Below are positions 14,307 to 15,420 of a stretch of 15,420 nt of DNA, piece after piece. The position numbers were made by a program, and so were the translations under genes. Position 1 is the stretch's first letter; each line of letters starts with the position of its first letter. The notes below the pieces were generated by a model. It was not told the origin of the DNA. It ran no database searches and worked only from the letters and a program-made list of their open reading frames with translations. Origin of the DNA: an uncultured Selenomonadales bacterium (GTDB lineage Bacteria > Bacillota > Negativicutes > Selenomonadales > Selenomonadaceae); the NCBI GenBank assembly GCA_937915885.1, contig CALGGP010000307.1:1-15420 (forward strand), written 5' to 3'.

Positions 14307-15335
14307 TTGGACATAAACGAAGTGACGCGCGACAATTGGTTGAGGGCAATCTTCCCCGAGTGGGGCACGTGGCTCGTCGAGGAGATCGAGGCGGAAGAAG
14401 TTCCGCGCGGAAATTTCGCCATGTGGTGGCTCGGATGCATGGGAGTGTGGCTCAAGACTTCGGGCTCGACGAATCTGGCGATTGATTTTTGGACGGGGAC
14501 GGGCAAGCGCACTCACCCGACGACGCCGATGCCGACGACGCATCAGTATTACAAGATGTGCCGGAGTCGGATCACGCAACCGAATTTGAGATTGACGGCG
14601 GTTCCGATCGATCCGTTCGCGATGAAAAATCTCGACGCAGTTCTCTCGACGCATTTGCACAGCGATCACATCGATCCGTATGTGGCGGCGGCTGTGCTGA
14701 AAAATTGTCCGTCGGCAAAATTCGTCGGACCTCGGGCGTGCGTCGACATTTGGAAGTCATGGGGCGTGCCGACCGATCGATTGATCGAAGTCCGACCGCA
14801 TGACGAGATCACGATCGGCGATGTAAAGATCACGGCGCTCGAGTCGTTTGATCGGACGACGGTGCTGACGGAATATCGGATCGCGGGCGTCGATTGCTCG
14901 ATTGATGAGAAGGCGGTCAATTACGTGCTCGAGACGGACGGCGGCGTAATTTATCATGCGGGCGATTCGCATTACGCGGATCGGTTTGTCGAGCACGGCA
15001 AGAAATTTTCGATCGATGTGGCGCTCGGAGCGTACGCGCATAATCCGATCGGAATCACCGACAAGATGACGGCGTCGGATTTTATTCGGATGGGAGAATC
15101 GCTCGGCGCGAAGGTGATCATACCGATGCACTACGACACGTGGAGCAACTTCCAATCGGACGTGCGCGAGATCGAAGAGCTTTATCGATTGCAGAGTGAG
15201 CGGCTCGGCTATAAATTCCACCCGTACATCTGGCAATTGGGCGGCAAGTATGTTTATCCGCGCGATGCCGACAAAAAATATTTTAATTATGAGCGTGGCT
15301 TCCCCGACGCGTTTGAAAAGATAATTAGGAATTAG
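14307..15335 (+). CDS. ulaG: UlaG-family metallo-beta-lactamase-fold protein (L-ascorbate-6-phosphate lactonase-like)
   Basis: This is 342 residues from TTG at 14307. It follows E. coli UlaG along its length: FPEWGTWLVEEIE at the start, FAMWWLGCMGVWLK at 37-50, HLHSDHID at 116-123 (the H-x-H-x-D-H metal site), GPRACVDIWKSWGVP at 141-155, FDRT at 181-184, YHAGDSHY at 216-223 (D220, H222), GITDKMTASDFIRMGE at 249-264, IPMHYDTWSNFQ at 272-283 (H275) and IWQLGGKYVYP at 308-318. UlaG opens the lactone ring of L-ascorbate-6-phosphate in the cytoplasm during anaerobic ascorbate use. No other ula genes are in the window, and relatives outside enterobacteria may have other substrates, so the reaction is assigned with less confidence than the family. 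The gene is divergent from the large cluster. Its last codons and TAG stop lie inside an AATTAGG repeat, so the original C-terminus may have been slightly different. Confidence 0.9.
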   Translation: MDINEVTRDNWLRAIFPEWGTWLVEEIEAEEVPRGNFAMWWLGCMGVWLKTSGSTNLAIDFWTGTGKRTHPTTPMPTTHQYYKMCRSRITQPNLRLTAVPIDPFAMKNLDAVLSTHLHSDHIDPYVAAAVLKNCPSAKFVGPRACVDIWKSWGVPTDRLIEVRPHDEITIGDVKITALESFDRTTVLTEYRIAGVDCSIDEKAVNYVLETDGGVIYHAGDSHYADRFVEHGKKFSIDVALGAYAHNPIGITDKMTASDFIRMGESLGAKVIIPMHYDTWSNFQSDVREIEELYRLQSERLGYKFHPYIWQLGGKYVYPRDADKKYFNYERGFPDAFEKIIRN

Positions 15336-15354
15336 GAATTAGGAATGCGTAATT
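15323..15354. repeat. AATTAGG heptamer repeats across the ulaG-like stop codon
   Basis: Three exact AATTAGG units (15323-15343) are followed by AATGCGTAATT (15344-15354), the inverse of the 11-mer at 8446-8456. The last codons (ATT AGG AAT) and the TAG stop of the lactonase gene are made of repeat sequence. Relative to the upstream gene, the AATGCGTAATT block has the same orientation at both loci. Confidence 0.75.
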
Positions 15355-15366
15355 GTGGACGACGGA

Positions 15367-15396
15367 GTGGCGGAAAAAAATTTTTTCCCCGCCCAC
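15367..15396 (+). terminator. Possible terminator downstream of the ulaG-like gene
   Basis: GTGGCGG with a following A-run (15367-15380) can pair with a T-run and CCCCGCCCAC (15381-15396), giving a hairpin about 30 nt past the TAG stop. A second short A6T7 palindrome (15404-15420, TG...CA ends) runs into the window edge and supplies a T-tract. Either could end transcription. The remaining bases to the end hold no gene. Confidence 0.4.
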
Positions 15397-15420
15397 CCGC
15401 CCATGAAAAAATTTTTTTCA

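Overview
The window looks like part of a Firmicutes-type chromosome, most plausibly Negativicutes (Selenomonas/Quinella-like). This rests on strong AGGAGG-type ribosome binding sites, a TTG start, an extended -10 promoter, a YheC/YheD-type ATP-grasp domain and moderately GC-rich codon use. The taxon is an inference. No rRNA, tRNA, CRISPR array or transposase was found.

Layout. Almost the whole window (317-14196) is a leftward cluster on the minus strand. In transcription order it holds: (i) 14196-9376, a 1606-aa multidomain protein with an unrecognised N-terminal domain, an alpha/alpha-barrel-like module, an intact CapA-type metallophosphatase-like domain, a beta-sandwich-like linker and a TagE-like GT4 glycosyltransferase; (ii) 9376-8462, a secreted gluzincin-type metallopeptidase coupled by TGATG; (iii) a 138-bp gap with repeats; (iv) 8323-5150, a 1057-aa paralogue with the same N-terminal half but only the GT4 module; (v) 5133-1411, a 1240-aa paralogue with a shortened barrel, a degenerate CapA domain, the linker and a MurF-like ligase that stops abruptly; (vi) 1363-317, a YheC/YheD-like ATP-grasp protein. 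A divergent gene at 14307-15335 encodes an UlaG-family metallo-beta-lactamase-fold lactonase. It shares a 110-bp intergenic region with the large cluster, with promoters facing both ways.

Main observation. The last two leftward genes are separated only by a frame change at a tract of ten G (minus strand; plus 1426-1435). One extra G, or two fewer, joins them into one 1605-residue frame. The 21 codons between the tract and the downstream ATG read as a natural Mur-ligase continuation. The join would give a single CapA-like/MurF-like/ATP-grasp enzyme. This is either a phase-variable switch, a fixed frameshift, or a homopolymer sequencing error.

Working model (inference). Three paralogous megaproteins share an N-terminal platform of about 380-560 residues and carry exchangeable C-terminal modules: GT4, CapA plus GT4, or CapA plus MurF-like plus ATP-grasp. 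Glycosyl transfer, amide-bond ligation and a poly-gamma-glutamate-type CapA domain in one operon suggest assembly or modification of a glyco-peptide surface or storage polymer. The secreted peptidase could act on the same envelope material. No database search was possible, so family names rest on motifs read by eye.

Non-coding DNA (1-316, 8324-8461, 15336-15420) holds a dispersed GC-rich palindromic repeat and AATTANG-type heptamer repeats, placed just downstream of stop codons.
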